NCBI RefSeq assembly: GCF_013823385.1
Contig: NZ_PNMA01000002.1
Coordinates: forward strand, 1-64,000
DNA: 64,000 nt
From: Hyphomonas sp.
GTDB taxonomy: Bacteria; Pseudomonadota; Alphaproteobacteria; Caulobacterales; Hyphomonadaceae
Reading direction: 5' to 3'
Positions 63,254 through 64,000 of this stretch are shown piece after piece (the stretch's first letter is position 1; each line of letters starts with the position of its first letter). The notes beneath the pieces were generated by a model. It was not told the origin of the DNA. It saw nothing but the letters and a program-made list of their open reading frames with translations, and searched no databases. Position numbers and translations under genes: made by a program.

Positions 63254-64000
63254 ATGCCCAGCCCCGTCGAGACCGCCATCCGCAGCGTTGTTACCAAAGG
63301 CATCATGGGTGTGGCGGGCTTCAACCGCGCGCACCGCAAATCCAGCGCGCCCAATCCTTACCTCACCGGCATCCATCAGCCGATGGAAGCCGAATACACC
63401 CTGACAGACCTGAAAGTGACCGGGGCCATCCCGCCTGCGCTGAATGGTCTCTACCTGCGCAATGGCCCCAACCCTTTCAGCCCGCCCAATCCGGCCACCC
63501 ATCACTGGTTTGTGGGCGACGGGATGCTGCATGGCGTGCGCCTGGAGGGCGGCAAGGCGCTCTGGTATCGCAACCGCTGGGTCCGCTCACCGGAGATCAG
63601 CGAGGCTCTGGGCGAGCCGCCCGCCCCCGGCCCGCGCACACCCGCTGGTTCTGAAAGTCCGAACACGAATGTCGTCGCCATGGCCGGGCGCATCTGGGCA
63701 CTGGTTGAGGCCGGCGGCCTGCCGGTGGAAGTGTCCGACACGCTGGAAACCCGTCTGCGCAGCGATTTTGGCGGCCTGCTGCGCAAGGGCTTCACCGCCC
63801 ACCCCCACCTTGATCCGCTGACCGGCGAAACCCACGCCATCTGCTATGGCGCGCAGGACCACACCACGGTCTGGCATACCGTCATCTCCGCAGATGGCAC
63901 CGTCCGGCGGCACGAACCCATCGCCGTGGAAAACGGCCCCTCGATCCATGACTGCATGATCACCCGCAACTATGTGATCGTGATGGACCTGCCGGTCACC
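63254..64000 (+). CDS. Carotenoid oxygenase (partial, cut by window end)
   Basis: 249 codons are visible and no stop is reached. The protein is of the RPE65/carotenoid-cleavage-oxygenase family, which cleaves carotenoids or stilbenes with non-haem iron. Family features are VTGAIPPALNGLYLRNGPNPF near the N-terminus, HHWFVGDGMLHGVRL, and two of the four iron-binding histidines, in the FTAHPHLDP and SIHDCMIT segments. The start has AGAGGAG just upstream. The remaining two histidines would lie beyond 64000. Confidence 0.9.
   Translation, partial: MPSPVETAIRSVVTKGIMGVAGFNRAHRKSSAPNPYLTGIHQPMEAEYTLTDLKVTGAIPPALNGLYLRNGPNPFSPPNPATHHWFVGDGMLHGVRLEGGKALWYRNRWVRSPEISEALGEPPAPGPRTPAGSESPNTNVVAMAGRIWALVEAGGLPVEVSDTLETRLRSDFGGLLRKGFTAHPHLDPLTGETHAICYGAQDHTTVWHTVISADGTVRRHEPIAVENGPSIHDCMITRNYVIVMDLPVT

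Noticed and set aside
1-64000. CRISPR array, tRNA or rRNA genes
   Set aside because: No regularly spaced direct repeats, no cloverleaf with a CCA end and no rRNA segments were seen on reading the window.

Overview
This window is chromosomal DNA from a high-GC alphaproteobacterium. Several signs point to the Caulobacterales/Hyphomonadaceae (Hyphomonas-like): the order miaB-phoH-ybeY-corC-lnt-XRE regulator-trmB, the order rimP-nusA-ylxR-infB-rbfA, a divergent bolA/J-domain pair, GTCATCCCGG-type palindromes, and two enzymes of the ethylmalonyl-CoA pathway. The family placement is inference from gene content; no 16S gene is present. Coding density is high, no tRNA, rRNA or CRISPR array was seen, and long antisense ORFs are common because of the GC-rich codon use.

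Layout. 1-0.5 kb: an RNA-like hairpin region and small ORFs. 0.5-16 kb: acyl-CoA and metabolic genes (HMG-CoA lyase, a crotonase, methylsuccinyl-CoA dehydrogenase), hisI, a lactonase-like lipoprotein, a DUF389 membrane protein, a TonB-dependent receptor, hydrolases, GST, an Ada-like repair protein and a VOC enzyme. 15.7-16.4 kb: a gene-free stretch of palindromes and a second copy of the hairpin motif from the window start. 16.4-24.3 kb: the translation/transcription cluster truB, rbfA, infB, ylxR, nusA, rimP. 24.4-26 kb: an acquired-looking TonB-domain protein and a cold-shock gene. 26-32.6 kb: the trmB to miaB operon. 32.7-40.8 kb: an alanine/sodium symporter, acyl-CoA and lipid enzymes, an SCP2 protein, a carboxyltransferase and a DUF4349 lipoprotein. 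40.8-46.8 kb: glutamate synthase gltD-gltB. 47-54.4 kb: uppP, an NDUFA9-like protein, J-domain and BolA proteins, a CNNM/CorC protein, aroB-aroK, xerD and Pmp3. 54.5-64 kb: malyl-CoA lyase carrying a downstream insertion, small accessory genes, a GGDEF/EAL protein, hisB, two TetR regulators and a carotenoid oxygenase that runs off the end.

How genes work together. Methylsuccinyl-CoA dehydrogenase (5.4 kb) and a Chloroflexus-type malyl-CoA/methylmalyl-CoA lyase (54.5 kb) are two dedicated steps of acetyl-CoA assimilation without the glyoxylate shunt. HMG-CoA lyase, the acyl-CoA ligase, the carboxyltransferase and the SCP2 protein fit a lifestyle built on acyl-CoA breakdown. hisI and hisB are two scattered histidine genes.

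The most unusual feature is at 55.46-57.00 kb. A roughly 1.28 kb segment with one unrecognised 390-residue gene sits immediately after the mcl stop codon. It is bounded by two 132 bp direct copies of the mcl 3' end, so the lyase gene stays intact. A second candidate is a two-hairpin RNA-like motif present twice, at about 43-130 and 16297-16372. A third is a small TetR/membrane-protein cassette whose divergent promoter is overlapped by twin perfect dyads.
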